64,000 nucleotides of DNA. Origin: Metabacillus dongyingensis. Its GTDB lineage: Bacteria; Bacillota; Bacilli; Bacillales; Bacillaceae. The notes below the pieces were generated by a model. That model made no database searches, was not told the origin of the DNA, and saw nothing but the letters and a program-made list of their open reading frames with translations. Position numbers and translations under genes: made by a program. This document shows positions 44,586-52,896 of this stretch, in pieces. The DNA lies in contig NZ_CP082944.1 in assembly GCF_019933155.2 (NCBI RefSeq), forward strand, positions 1,862,001-1,926,000, in the 5' to 3' direction. Each line of letters begins with the position of its first letter. Positions within the stretch are counted from its first letter, which is position 1.

Positions 44586-45043
44586 TCAAAAAGATGCTGG
44601 GCAATAGTGCAGCACCGATGGATCTCTTGCTCGAGGCAGATCCTTCCGAACAAAATATCAAACAATATCTCAAAAAAGGGACCGTTTTTCTTGCGGAGCT
44701 TGAGAAGAATATAGCAGGAGTTATGGTGCTGATGCCGATTTCACCTGCATCTATGGAAATAATGAATCTTGCGGTGGATGAGAAATTCAGGGGCAAAGGA
44801 ATAGCAAAAAAACTTATTGCTCATGCTAAACAAGCCTGTGCAGATCAAAACATGGATTTCCTTGAGATTGGTACAGGAAACTCAAGCTTAGATCAGCTTG
44901 CCCTTTATCAAAAATGCGGATTTCGCATGAAGAAAGTAATCGAAAATTACTTCATTGTTCATTACCCGGAACCCATTTTTGAAAATGGCATTCAGTGCAT
45001 GGATATGGTCAGACTAAAAATGAAGATAAAAAAAGATAGCTAG
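44573..45043 (+). CDS. GNAT-family N-acetyltransferase
   Basis: 156 aa starting inside the end of ykwC, so translation is probably coupled. GNAT core: IMNLAVDEKFRGKGIAKKLI holds the acetyl-CoA pyrophosphate loop (RGKGIA), and LALYQKCGFRMKKV is the closing motif. The terminal part resembles ribosomal-protein-type acetyltransferases. It could correspond to B. subtilis YkwB from its position, but I do not assign the symbol. Confidence 0.87.
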   Translation: MEIVIKKMLGNSAAPMDLLLEADPSEQNIKQYLKKGTVFLAELEKNIAGVMVLMPISPASMEIMNLAVDEKFRGKGIAKKLIAHAKQACADQNMDFLEIGTGNSSLDQLALYQKCGFRMKKVIENYFIVHYPEPIFENGIQCMDMVRLKMKIKKDS

Positions 45044-45060
45044 AAAACTCTAGCTATCTT
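45034..45060. terminator. bidirectional terminator overlapping the stop codon
   Basis: AGATAGCTAG and CTAGCTATCT arms around AAAACT; A and T runs lie outside. Confidence 0.85.
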
Positions 45061-45076
45061 GCAATCTGAAAACCTA

Positions 45077-45838
45077 TTATTTACCAATGAACATTTGAGT
45101 CCAGTAGTTGCCTTCAGCTACATGGCCTACACCAATGTGAGTGAAGCTTGAATTCATGATGTTTTTACGGTGGCCTTCAGAGTTCATCCATGCTTGTACT
45201 ACTTCTTCAGGAGAAGCTTGTCCTTTAGCAATGTTTTCACCAGCTGAGCTGTACTCAACGCCGAACTTCTTCATCATATCAAATGGTGATCCGTAAGTTG
45301 GGCTGTTGTGGTCAAAGTAGTTCTTGCTTTGCATGTCTTTTGATTTTTCTTTAGCCACTTTGCTTAATTCTTCATCTAATTGAAGTGGTTTTAAGCCTTG
45401 CTTTTCACGCTCTGCATTTGTTAATTCAACAACTTTTTTCTCAAATTCACTTACAGAAGCCTGTGTTTGCTCTTTCTTTGGAGCTGCTTCTTTAGAAGCT
45501 TCTGGCTGAGCTTTCTGAGCTGGTGCCGGAGCTGTTTCTTGTTTTGGAGCTTCTGCTTGTTGCTTTTGCTGTGGTGCTGGAGCTGAAGCTTGGCCTTGCT
45601 GTGCTTTAAATTGGCTTAATTGCTGTTCAACCATTTTTTGAAGCTCAGGATTGTTGATGTTCTGTAATAGATCCTGTGTTTGTGCTTGATTTAAATTGCA
45701 GTTTTGGCCTGCGATTTGGTAAGCTTTAACCTGTATATTTGATTGCTGTGGAGCTGCTGCATCTGCAGATGGGCCTCCAGCATTAAATGTAAAAATAGTA
45801 GCTGCTGCCGCAACTGAAAGTACGATAGATTTCTTCAT
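45077..45838 (-). CDS. ykwD: secreted CAP/SCP-domain protein (YkwD)
   Basis: 253 aa. Signal peptide about 1-27. A Gln-rich region with QNCNLNQAQTQDLLQ, then a Pro/Ala/Gln/Lys linker (about 70-125) and a C-terminal CAP domain (about 130-253). CAP motifs: FDHNSPTYGSPFDMM, SAGENIAKG, WMNSEGHRKNIMNSSFTHIG. Bacterial CAP proteins act at the cell surface; YkwD is thought to bind or modify wall material but has no proven activity. It is divergent from pbpH. Confidence 0.93.
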   Translation of the reverse strand: MKKSIVLSVAAAATIFTFNAGGPSADAAAPQQSNIQVKAYQIAGQNCNLNQAQTQDLLQNINNPELQKMVEQQLSQFKAQQGQASAPAPQQKQQAEAPKQETAPAPAQKAQPEASKEAAPKKEQTQASVSEFEKKVVELTNAEREKQGLKPLQLDEELSKVAKEKSKDMQSKNYFDHNSPTYGSPFDMMKKFGVEYSSAGENIAKGQASPEEVVQAWMNSEGHRKNIMNSSFTHIGVGHVAEGNYWTQMFIGK

Positions 45839-45893
45839 GAAAAAATTCCTCCTAAGAGTTTTTTTTTTGGTGCTCTCTTGCTACAACAACATC

Positions 45894-45988
45894 GTAACAT
45901 ACGATTTTTGTAACATATGAACCATTGCTTTCCATTGACAGAATGCAATCTTTTAATCTATGCGGCTTACATTAAGTAAGCGGTAACA
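45894..45988. promoter_or_regulatory. GTAACA/TGTTAC hexamers upstream of ykwD
   Basis: GTAACA (reading TGTTAC toward ykwD) occurs at 45894-45899, 45910-45915 and 45983-45988. The first two are 16 bases apart centre to centre. The same hexamer forms the WalR-type box on the pbpH side, so one regulator may serve both genes. The 386-base gap holds no gene. Confidence 0.45.
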
Positions 45989-46130
45989 AACCTTTAGTAT
46001 CACTAGTTTTATAGCTTTGCAAATGAAATATTCCTCACTCGCTGCCGTCAAAAAAACTCCCCATATATATCCAGTTGTACTAACTTTTTCATTGAATTGT
46101 TTCTTGACAAAAATTTAACTCCCTTTTTTA

Positions 46131-46159
46131 TGTAACAAGTGTTACGCAAGTGTTACAAT
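46131..46159 (+). promoter_or_regulatory. pbpH promoter region with WalR-type box
   Basis: TGTTAC, five bases, TGTTAC at 46140-46156 fits the WalR consensus TGTWAH-N5-TGTWAH exactly. A further TGTAAC lies at 46131. TACAAT at 46154-46159 is a candidate -10 with a poor -35, as expected when an activator is needed. A separate TTGACA lies at 46104. Confidence 0.6.
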
Positions 46160-46224
46160 AGAGTTTGAAATACGTTAAAAGGATCTCTTAACCAAGGATC
46201 GATTTTGAAAGGGGAATAAATTCG

Positions 46225-48342
46225 TTGACTGAGCCAAGTAATAGTCAAGCTGATCTGCGAAAATTGAAGAAAACGCGCTTAATCCGCATCAATGTTTTCT
46301 TTTTCTTTGTGTTTTTACTATTCGTAGCGCTAATCATTCGGCTGGGTGTTGTTCAAATTGTTCAGGGTGAGGAATTTTCAAAGGAAGTCAGCCGCACTGA
46401 GTCAAACTATGCAAGCTTTCCTGCACCGCGCGGAAAGATGTATGACCGGAATGGAAATGTTCTTGTTGAAAACATTGGTGTTGAGGCCATCACATATACA
46501 GTAGAAAAAACAACGAAAGCATCAGATAAAATAGAAACAGCAAAAGTGCTTGCATCTCTAATAGAAGTTCCAACTGAATTTTTAAAGGACAGAGATTTAA
46601 AAGACTATTGGGTTGCTGCAAACCCGGAAGAAGCAGCGAAACTTCTTAAAACGAAGGAAAAAGAGAAAAAGGGGAGCGAAACGTACCAGCTTCAAATTGA
46701 TCGTGTCCCTGAAGCTGAACTTAACAAACTAAAAAGCAATAAAAACGAGCTTGAAGTAGTTGCCTTATACACACGATTCTCAGCAGGCTATGCCTACGAA
46801 CCTCAGATCGTAAAAGCTACGGAGCTGACAAAAGGCGAGGAGCTGACAAAAGAAGAGCTGACTCGTGTAGCGGAAAATCTTGAACTCCTCCCAGGTATTG
46901 ATGTTATTACTGACTGGAAACGGTCATATCCCAATGGAGAACTGCTGACTGGAGTTTTCGGCAGTGTAACGACTCCCAAGCAGGGAATTCTCGAAGCCAG
47001 AAAGTCATACTATACAGCCCGCGGCTATGCAAGAAATGAACGTGTCGGCCGAAGCAATCTTGAATATCAATACGAAGATTATTTGAATCCAAGAAAAGCC
47101 AAGGTTCAATATGTAACGGACAGCAGCGGCAAAGTCATTTCAGAAACGATGATCGATGAAGGCCGCCGCGGATATGACCTGAAACTGTCATTTGATCTTG
47201 AACTGCAAAAGCAGCTGGATACTATTGTTGAAGAAGAGCTTAGAGTTGCCCGCGGCAAGACTGGAAATCACCTTGCAGACAGAGCGTTTGCCGTAATGAT
47301 GGATCCGAATACGGGTGATGTTCTTGCGATGTCGGGCAAGAAATATGATTTTGAAGATGGAAAGATTAATGATTATATAATTGGAAACTTTACTTCGCAG
47401 TATGAAATAGGGTCTACAATAAAAGGTGCTACTGTTTTAGCAGGGTATCAAAATGGAATATCCCGTGGGACGGTTTATAATGATACTCCGTTATTAATAA
47501 AAGGTACTAAACCGAAAAAATCAGTGCGCAATATGGGACCTGTAAATGATATAACAGCATTAAAAAGAAGTTCCAACGTCTATATGTTCAGAGTTGCTTA
47601 CGATATAGCAGGTGAAACGTATATTCCTAATAGGACATTCAATGCATCTTCAAGTGACTTTCAGAAGATGAGAAATTACTACAGTCAATTTGGTCTGGGA
47701 GTTCCAACAGGTATTGACTTGCCTAATGAAGCAACAGGTCAGCAAGTAACACCACCAAACGATGGTATCCTGCTAAATATGGCAATCGGTCAGTTTGATA
47801 CGTATACCCCGCTGCAAATGGCGCAGTATGTATCAGTTATTGCCAACGGCGGATATCGCGTAGAACCGCGCGTTGTTACAAGCATTCATTCACCTGCGGA
47901 CAATAAAGAGCTAGGTTCGATTGTAACCGAGCATGAAACACGGATTTTAAACCGCATCAATAACTCAGAAGAAGATATTAGACAAGTTCAAAGAGGATTT
48001 GAAGCCGTTACGCAAACAGGCGGTACAGCAGCAGGTATTTTTGGTGAGTATGATGTTGCAGGGAAAACAGGAACATCACAAACCAGTTATTACGGCGAGC
48101 AAAGCAAACGTGCATACTGGGGAACGGAAACAAATAACTTGGCTTTTGTTGGTTATTATCCTGCATCAAAGCCTGAAGTTGCCATCAGTGTAATTGTTCC
48201 TTATACCGGTAAAACAGCTTCCCATCCTGTAAACAAGTACATTGCAAAAAGAGCAATCGAAGCATACGCGAACCTGGAACCAAAAGATCCAAATGCTGAA
48301 ACAGAACAGTCTGCAGAAACTGCGGAAAATACTGAAGAATAA
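46225..48342 (+). CDS. pbpH: class B penicillin-binding protein (PbpH-like)
   Basis: 705 aa from TTG 46225 after GGGG. One N-terminal membrane helix (residues about 20-45), a PBP dimerisation domain with PAPRGKMYDRNG, and a transpeptidase domain from about 340. Catalytic motifs are SxxK in GSTIKGATV, SSN in KRSSNVYM and KTGTSQ. It cross-links peptidoglycan and lacks glycosyltransferase activity. Length and position before kinA match B. subtilis PbpH, which works with PBP2A in rod elongation. Acidic C-terminal tail. Confidence 0.93.
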   Translation: MTEPSNSQADLRKLKKTRLIRINVFFFFVFLLFVALIIRLGVVQIVQGEEFSKEVSRTESNYASFPAPRGKMYDRNGNVLVENIGVEAITYTVEKTTKASDKIETAKVLASLIEVPTEFLKDRDLKDYWVAANPEEAAKLLKTKEKEKKGSETYQLQIDRVPEAELNKLKSNKNELEVVALYTRFSAGYAYEPQIVKATELTKGEELTKEELTRVAENLELLPGIDVITDWKRSYPNGELLTGVFGSVTTPKQGILEARKSYYTARGYARNERVGRSNLEYQYEDYLNPRKAKVQYVTDSSGKVISETMIDEGRRGYDLKLSFDLELQKQLDTIVEEELRVARGKTGNHLADRAFAVMMDPNTGDVLAMSGKKYDFEDGKINDYIIGNFTSQYEIGSTIKGATVLAGYQNGISRGTVYNDTPLLIKGTKPKKSVRNMGPVNDITALKRSSNVYMFRVAYDIAGETYIPNRTFNASSSDFQKMRNYYSQFGLGVPTGIDLPNEATGQQVTPPNDGILLNMAIGQFDTYTPLQMAQYVSVIANGGYRVEPRVVTSIHSPADNKELGSIVTEHETRILNRINNSEEDIRQVQRGFEAVTQTGGTAAGIFGEYDVAGKTGTSQTSYYGEQSKRAYWGTETNNLAFVGYYPASKPEVAISVIVPYTGKTASHPVNKYIAKRAIEAYANLEPKDPNAETEQSAETAENTEE

Positions 48343-48353
48343 ATGCGAGACTG

Positions 48354-48381
48354 AGCTTTCCTTTATAGGAAAGCTTTTTTT
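48354..48381 (+). terminator. rho-independent terminator
   Basis: AGCTTTCC and GGAAAGCT arms around TTTATA with a T run. Confidence 0.9.
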
Positions 48382-48390
48382 GTGAGATAA

Positions 48391-48472
48391 GCTGGTTCCA
48401 GCTCCTAACTTCTCCATCAGAACGTAAAAAGTGATACCTGAACTTTTCTGTAGGATCTATTCTGCTTTTCTT
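48391..48472. repeat. dispersed intergenic repeat, copy 4 (short, degenerate)
   Basis: Shows CCAGCTCCTAACTTCTCCAT, CAGAACG, GAACTTTTCTGTAGGATCT and TTCTGCTTTTCTTA, a shortened form of the family, directly after a terminator. Confidence 0.65.
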
Positions 48473-48531
48473 ATGAGTAACAAGTTATATAGAAGGAAAA
48501 AATAATTCCATAACCAGAAAAGAGGGATAAA

Positions 48532-49191
48532 ATGGGGATTTACTCAATTGAAAACATACAGCTCATGAAGAAATTTCCCGAGTTAGCGCCAGAGCTTTAT
48601 CAATCGTATATTGCATTCAGCAAAGCAGTTTTGAATGAGGGGCATTTATCCAGAAAAGAAAAAGAAATTATAGCAGTTGCTGTTTCACATGTGACCGAAT
48701 GTCCTTATTGCATTGATTTTCATACAAAAAAAGCGAAAAAAGCTGGAGCATCTCTCGAGGAATTATTTGAAGCTGTCATGGCTGCAGCTGCAATCGAAGC
48801 AGGAGGAGCTTATGCTCACCGCACTCAGATGCACCGTGCTTACGATGGAAAGCTTGCTGAATCATTTTACAGCAGGGATGATTTAGCAAACATTAATACT
48901 TTGACGGATCTTTCTCCTGAAATACAGCAGACAGCAATGGCGTTTTTTTCAAAAGCTTCAAAGGAAGGCAAACTCACTGCAAAGCTGAAACAATTAATAT
49001 CAGTTGCTGTTGCTCATACATCTGAATGCCCTTATTGCATTGCTTCACATACAGCTGAAGCCAAAAAGGAAGGCTGTTCAAAGGAAGAGCTGGCGGAAGC
49101 CGTTATGACTGCCGCCCTGCTCCGGTCTGGCGGTGCTGTGACACATGCTGTTAATATGCTGCAATCTTATGAGCAGGGCAGTGAAGAATAG
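48532..49191 (+). CDS. tandem carboxymuconolactone decarboxylase/AhpD-like protein
   Basis: 219 aa made of two similar halves (about 1-110 and 111-219). Each has the AhpD-type redox motif: VSHVTECPYCIDFHTKKA and VAHTSECPYCIASHTAEA, with CxxC plus the following His. Each is followed by an EELFEAVM or EELAEAVM helix and a glycine-rich AGGAYAH or SGGAVTH turn. Such proteins reduce peroxides through the CxxC or act as peroxidase partners. Most relatives have one domain; here both active motifs are intact. Probably monocistronic. Confidence 0.88.
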   Translation: MGIYSIENIQLMKKFPELAPELYQSYIAFSKAVLNEGHLSRKEKEIIAVAVSHVTECPYCIDFHTKKAKKAGASLEELFEAVMAAAAIEAGGAYAHRTQMHRAYDGKLAESFYSRDDLANINTLTDLSPEIQQTAMAFFSKASKEGKLTAKLKQLISVAVAHTSECPYCIASHTAEAKKEGCSKEELAEAVMTAALLRSGGAVTHAVNMLQSYEQGSEE

Positions 49192-49246
49192 CCTCATCAA
49201 GAGATGAAAAGACTAAGAACAATCTTTGATTAGGAGTGAACTCAGA

Positions 49247-49420
49247 ATGTCCAAAACGAACAAAAACGATGCAGATCAAAAAAATAAAAAAGGGTTTGAT
49301 TCAAGCAAAATTGACTCTGAATTCAGCGGGGAATTCGGCAGCGCTGCAGCCAATCTTGCTCATAAAGAAAAAGCAAAAAAAGAAAAAGCGGCCAAAAATT
49401 TTGGCGAATATAAGGAATAA
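49247..49420 (+). CDS. small Lys-rich hypothetical protein, 57 aa
   Basis: Starts MSKTNKNDADQKNKKGFDSS from ATG 49247, 10 bases after AGGAG. It is very hydrophilic, Lys- and Ala-rich, with SEFSGEFGSAAANLAHKEK in the middle. It has no hydrophobic segment and is probably disordered. The composition is somewhat spore-protein-like, but I do not recognise a family. A terminator follows closely. Confidence 0.65.
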   Translation: MSKTNKNDADQKNKKGFDSSKIDSEFSGEFGSAAANLAHKEKAKKEKAAKNFGEYKE

Positions 49421-49424
49421 TCGA

Positions 49425-49456
49425 AAGCCGGGACAATCCCGGCTTATTTTATTTTT
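49425..49456 (+). terminator. rho-independent terminator
   Basis: AAGCCGGGA and TCCCGGCTT arms around CAA, T-rich tail. Confidence 0.9.
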
Positions 49457-49495
49457 ATGCTTAATTTAAAAAAATTAACTTTTTAAGGAAATTAA

Positions 49496-49525
49496 AAAGG
49501 AATTTTGAATAAGAAAATCGAATTT
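49496..49525 (+). promoter_or_regulatory. SigH-type promoter of kinA
   Basis: AAAGGAATT, a 12-base spacer and ATCGAATTT fit the SigH consensus RNAGGAWWW-N11/12-RNNGAATWW. It lies about 175 bases upstream of kinA, which is a SigH gene in B. subtilis. Confidence 0.75.
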
Positions 49526-49625
49526 TGTTAAGTGAAATCGAACGTTCTGTAGACGAAGGCCAACTCCAGATAAGCTGATCTTTTCTTTATTCCTCGTCAT
49601 TGCCGCATTACGCTCATTTTAGCCG

Positions 49626-49645
49626 ATCCATCCATCCATCCATCC
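49626..49645. repeat. tetranucleotide repeat (ATCC)5 in the kinA leader
   Basis: Five perfect ATCC units lie between the SigH-type promoter and the kinA ribosome site. Copy-number change would alter leader length but not the reading frame. Confidence 0.9.
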
Positions 49646-49700
49646 CACCAGCAGGCAGGTACGTTATCAAATGTGAAAAGGACATAAAGGGGGGCAATGC

Positions 49701-51530
49701 ATGAAGCAGGAGACAGAAAGCGCATATCAAGTATTGCCGCAGGCGGAATTATTTGCAGTTATGAACGATAATGGAAGATTTCAATTCATGTCTTTGAACT
49801 GTGAAGAGCATTTGGGTTTTACCAGTGCAGAATTTATTGGAACTTCTTTGCAGGATTATGTCCATAAAGATGATTTATTTTTAGTTGAGAGCTATTTTTA
49901 CAACGAACACCACCTCCATCCATGCACGTTTCGTTTTTTAATGAAGAATGGAGCGTTTATTTGGCTTGAAGCAACCGTTGATTTTATTAAATCGACTTCA
50001 GGTAAAAAAGAAAATCAGATCATCCTTAAGATTAAACTGCTTAAATCACACGAGCAGGAGTTCAGTTCAAAGCCCGTTCAAATGAATAATCCGCTTTTAA
50101 TTGATGAGGCAAAAGAAATAAATATAAACGCAAGTGAATTGCTTAAGAGAATGCCATGCCCCTTATTCATCTCGCAAAAAGGTCAATTATGCTATGTGAA
50201 TCAGGCTTTAATTGACTTGTTAGGGGGAAGCTCAAAGGAAGATCTGCTTGGGAAAGACGTGCTGGACATTATCGATCATGATTATCATGACATTGTCAAA
50301 AACCGCATTCAAAGAATGCAGCAGGGGTCGTATGTCGGCCAGATTGAACAAACATGGAGGAGGCTCGACGGGTCTCCTGTTGAAGTCGAGATAAAGGCAG
50401 CACCCGCTGTTTTTAAAAATCAGCCTGCAGAGCTTGTAGTCCTTCTTGATATTTCTTCAAGAAAAAAGTTTCAGAAAATCCTGCAAAAAAGCCGAGAGCG
50501 GTATCAGCTGCTCATTCAAAACTCCATAGATACGATTGCCGTCATACACAGGGAAAAATGGGTGTTTATTAATGAATCAGGCGTAAAGCTTTTTGAAGCA
50601 GATGATTATCCTGATATGCTTGGAAAAAACATATTTTCTTCTCTCGATCCGGAATATCATGAGCAAGTAAAAGAAAAACTGCAAAATATAGTTCATTTAA
50701 GAACGGATGTTGAAGTAACAAAGCAATCATGGCATACATATAAGAGCAGCACAATCTATACGGAAATGGTCTGCATTCCAACTACATATTTTGGCGAACC
50801 TGCTGTCCAGGTTATTTTAAGAGACATCTCTGATCGTAAAAAAGCAGAGGAGTTAATGCTTCGTTCAGAAAAATTGTCCGTTGCAGGACAGCTTGCAGCC
50901 GGAATAGCCCATGAAATCAGGAATCCGCTGACAGCAATCAAAGGGTTTCTGCAGCTCATGCGTTCTGCAGGAAAAGGGGAGCCGACCTACTTCGAGATTG
51001 TCTTCTCTGAATTAAACCGGATCGAACTCATCTTGAGCGAACTGCTAATGCTTGCCAAACCACAGGAAAGAGTCTTGAAGCAAACAAATTTATTTACGCT
51101 TATTCAGGATGTTGCAACTCTTCTTGAAACACAGGCTATCATGAATAATGTGATGATCGTACATCAGCACCCGCAGGATCAGATGAGCATCAATTGTGAT
51201 AAGAATCAAATCAAACAAGTCTTTATCAATTTAATAAAAAATGCAATAGACTCCATGCCAAATGGAGGAAAAGTGACGCTGTCTTCCACGCAAGAAGGAG
51301 ACTATATACTCGTGAAGGTAAAAGACGAGGGTGATGGTATTCCGGATGAAGTGCTGAAAAAAATTGGCGAGCCATTTTTTACAACGAAGGAAAAGGGAAC
51401 GGGTCTTGGCTTGATGATTACATATAAAATTATTGAAAACCATAAAGGCAGCATGTCCATTGAAAGCGAGCTTGGACAGGGTACTGTCTTCACATTGAAA
51501 TTGCCATCGGCTGAAGCCGAAAAAAACTAG
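49701..51530 (+). CDS. kinA: sporulation sensor kinase A
   Basis: 609 aa from ATG 49701 after AAAGGGGGG. No membrane helix. Three PAS domains at about 12-115, 140-255 and 260-380, then HisKA with His404 in AAGIAHEIRNPLTAIKGF (His405 in B. subtilis KinA), and HATPase with NLIKNAIDSM, DEGDGIP and GTGLGL. It phosphorylates Spo0F to start the phosphorelay to Spo0A. Length, soluble triple-PAS layout, SigH-type promoter and the pbpH-patA-cheV context all support KinA. Confidence 0.92.
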   Translation: MKQETESAYQVLPQAELFAVMNDNGRFQFMSLNCEEHLGFTSAEFIGTSLQDYVHKDDLFLVESYFYNEHHLHPCTFRFLMKNGAFIWLEATVDFIKSTSGKKENQIILKIKLLKSHEQEFSSKPVQMNNPLLIDEAKEININASELLKRMPCPLFISQKGQLCYVNQALIDLLGGSSKEDLLGKDVLDIIDHDYHDIVKNRIQRMQQGSYVGQIEQTWRRLDGSPVEVEIKAAPAVFKNQPAELVVLLDISSRKKFQKILQKSRERYQLLIQNSIDTIAVIHREKWVFINESGVKLFEADDYPDMLGKNIFSSLDPEYHEQVKEKLQNIVHLRTDVEVTKQSWHTYKSSTIYTEMVCIPTTYFGEPAVQVILRDISDRKKAEELMLRSEKLSVAGQLAAGIAHEIRNPLTAIKGFLQLMRSAGKGEPTYFEIVFSELNRIELILSELLMLAKPQERVLKQTNLFTLIQDVATLLETQAIMNNVMIVHQHPQDQMSINCDKNQIKQVFINLIKNAIDSMPNGGKVTLSSTQEGDYILVKVKDEGDGIPDEVLKKIGEPFFTTKEKGTGLGLMITYKIIENHKGSMSIESELGQGTVFTLKLPSAEAEKN

Positions 51531-51566
51531 CCAGTGAAGCCTCAGGGCATTCGCTGGCCAGTTTTT
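51526..51566. terminator. terminator between kinA and patA
   Basis: CTAGCCAGTGAA and TTCGCTGGCCAG pair with one wobble, followed by five T. Confidence 0.8.
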
Positions 51567-51598
51567 ATTTAGGACTTATATAAGCTTCGAGAAACAGC

Positions 51599-52750
51599 CT
51601 ATCTTAAGGATGACAGATACTTTTCCATACGGTTCAAAGCCTTCTCAAGCTGCTCATAGCTGCAGGCATAGGATATCCGGATAAATCCTTCCCCGTATTT
51701 TGAAAACGCGGTTCCGGGAACAACTGCAACTCCTCCGTCTTTTGCCAAAGAATAAGCAAAATCAAACGAAGAAACACTGAATTGTTTGATGCTCGGAAAA
51801 ATATAAAAGGAACCATCGGGTTTAACGGTTTGAAGACCCATGCTGACCAATCTTTCATACACATAATTCATCCGTTTTTTGTACTCCTGATTCATTGGAA
51901 CAGCATCATTGATTCCATCAGTAAGAGCTTGATATGCCGCTTTTTGAGAAATAGAAGAAGCGCAGGATACATTATACTGATGCACTTTTAAAATATGCTT
52001 TGCAATAACAGCAGGAGCAAATAACAGACCGATTCTAAACCCTGTCATACTGTGGGATTTGGATAATCCATTGATGACGATGGTCTGTTCGGGCAAGAAT
52101 TTGGCAATTGAGTGATGTTTCCCGTTAAAAACAAGCTCACTGTAGATTTCATCCGAAAGAACAAAGATATCCCTGCCCCTGATGACATCGGCTATTTTCT
52201 TCAGCTCATCCTCGTGCAAAGTCACACCCGTCGGATTAGATGGATAAGGAAGGACAATGCAGCGGGTTTTTTCCGTTATATTCAGTTTGATCAGTTCAGC
52301 CGTTAACTTGAAATCATGGTCAGCTGTATCAACATGAACAGGTACTGCTCCGCAAAGGGAAATAATCGGTTCATACCCCGGGTAAACAGGGCCAGGCAGG
52401 ATTACTTCACAGCCTTCTTCAAGAATTGCCCTGAAGGAAATATCTATTGCCTGGCTGGCCCCGGCCGTCACGATAATTTCATTTTCCGGATCATAAACTA
52501 AATCATATTTCACTTTTACAAAGTCAGCAGCTGCATTCCTGAGTTCTAAATACCCCGCATTGTGAGTATAGGTCGTGAAATTTTCTTCTATTGCTTGGGC
52601 AGCTGCTTCTTTTACATGAGCAGGGGTGAAAAAATCAGGCTGTCCGATTGTGAGCGAGATTGTGTCCTCAAATTCAGAAACCATATTGAAAAACTGCCGT
52701 ATCCCCGAAATTTGAATGTTCTTCACGTTTTTATTAATGAGATGTTCCAT
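51599..52750 (-). CDS. patA: class I/II aminotransferase PatA
   Basis: 383 aa from ATG 52750 preceded by AAAGGATG; an ATG at 52759 is also possible. PLP enzyme of fold type I: YTHNAGYLELR, SNPTGVTLHEDEL, LSDEIYSELVF and the PLP lysine in INGLSKSHSMTGFRIGL. B. subtilis PatA makes N-acetyl-LL-diaminopimelate for lysine and cell-wall synthesis. Here it is transcribed against kinA and cheV, opposite to B. subtilis as I recall it, which suggests local inversion. Confidence 0.9.
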   Translation of the reverse strand: MEHLINKNVKNIQISGIRQFFNMVSEFEDTISLTIGQPDFFTPAHVKEAAAQAIEENFTTYTHNAGYLELRNAAADFVKVKYDLVYDPENEIIVTAGASQAIDISFRAILEEGCEVILPGPVYPGYEPIISLCGAVPVHVDTADHDFKLTAELIKLNITEKTRCIVLPYPSNPTGVTLHEDELKKIADVIRGRDIFVLSDEIYSELVFNGKHHSIAKFLPEQTIVINGLSKSHSMTGFRIGLLFAPAVIAKHILKVHQYNVSCASSISQKAAYQALTDGINDAVPMNQEYKKRMNYVYERLVSMGLQTVKPDGSFYIFPSIKQFSVSSFDFAYSLAKDGGVAVVPGTAFSKYGEGFIRISYACSYEQLEKALNRMEKYLSSLR

Positions 52751-52896
52751 CTTGTTCATCCTTTATATATGTAGTTCTTTTACCATCATACACAATTATT
52801 CTGCGTATATCATCTTTTCTTTATCTGTTTAGGAACATAGATTAGGGGGAATAGAAGAAGAATAAAATTCATAGCAAACAGAAAAGATGTGACATA

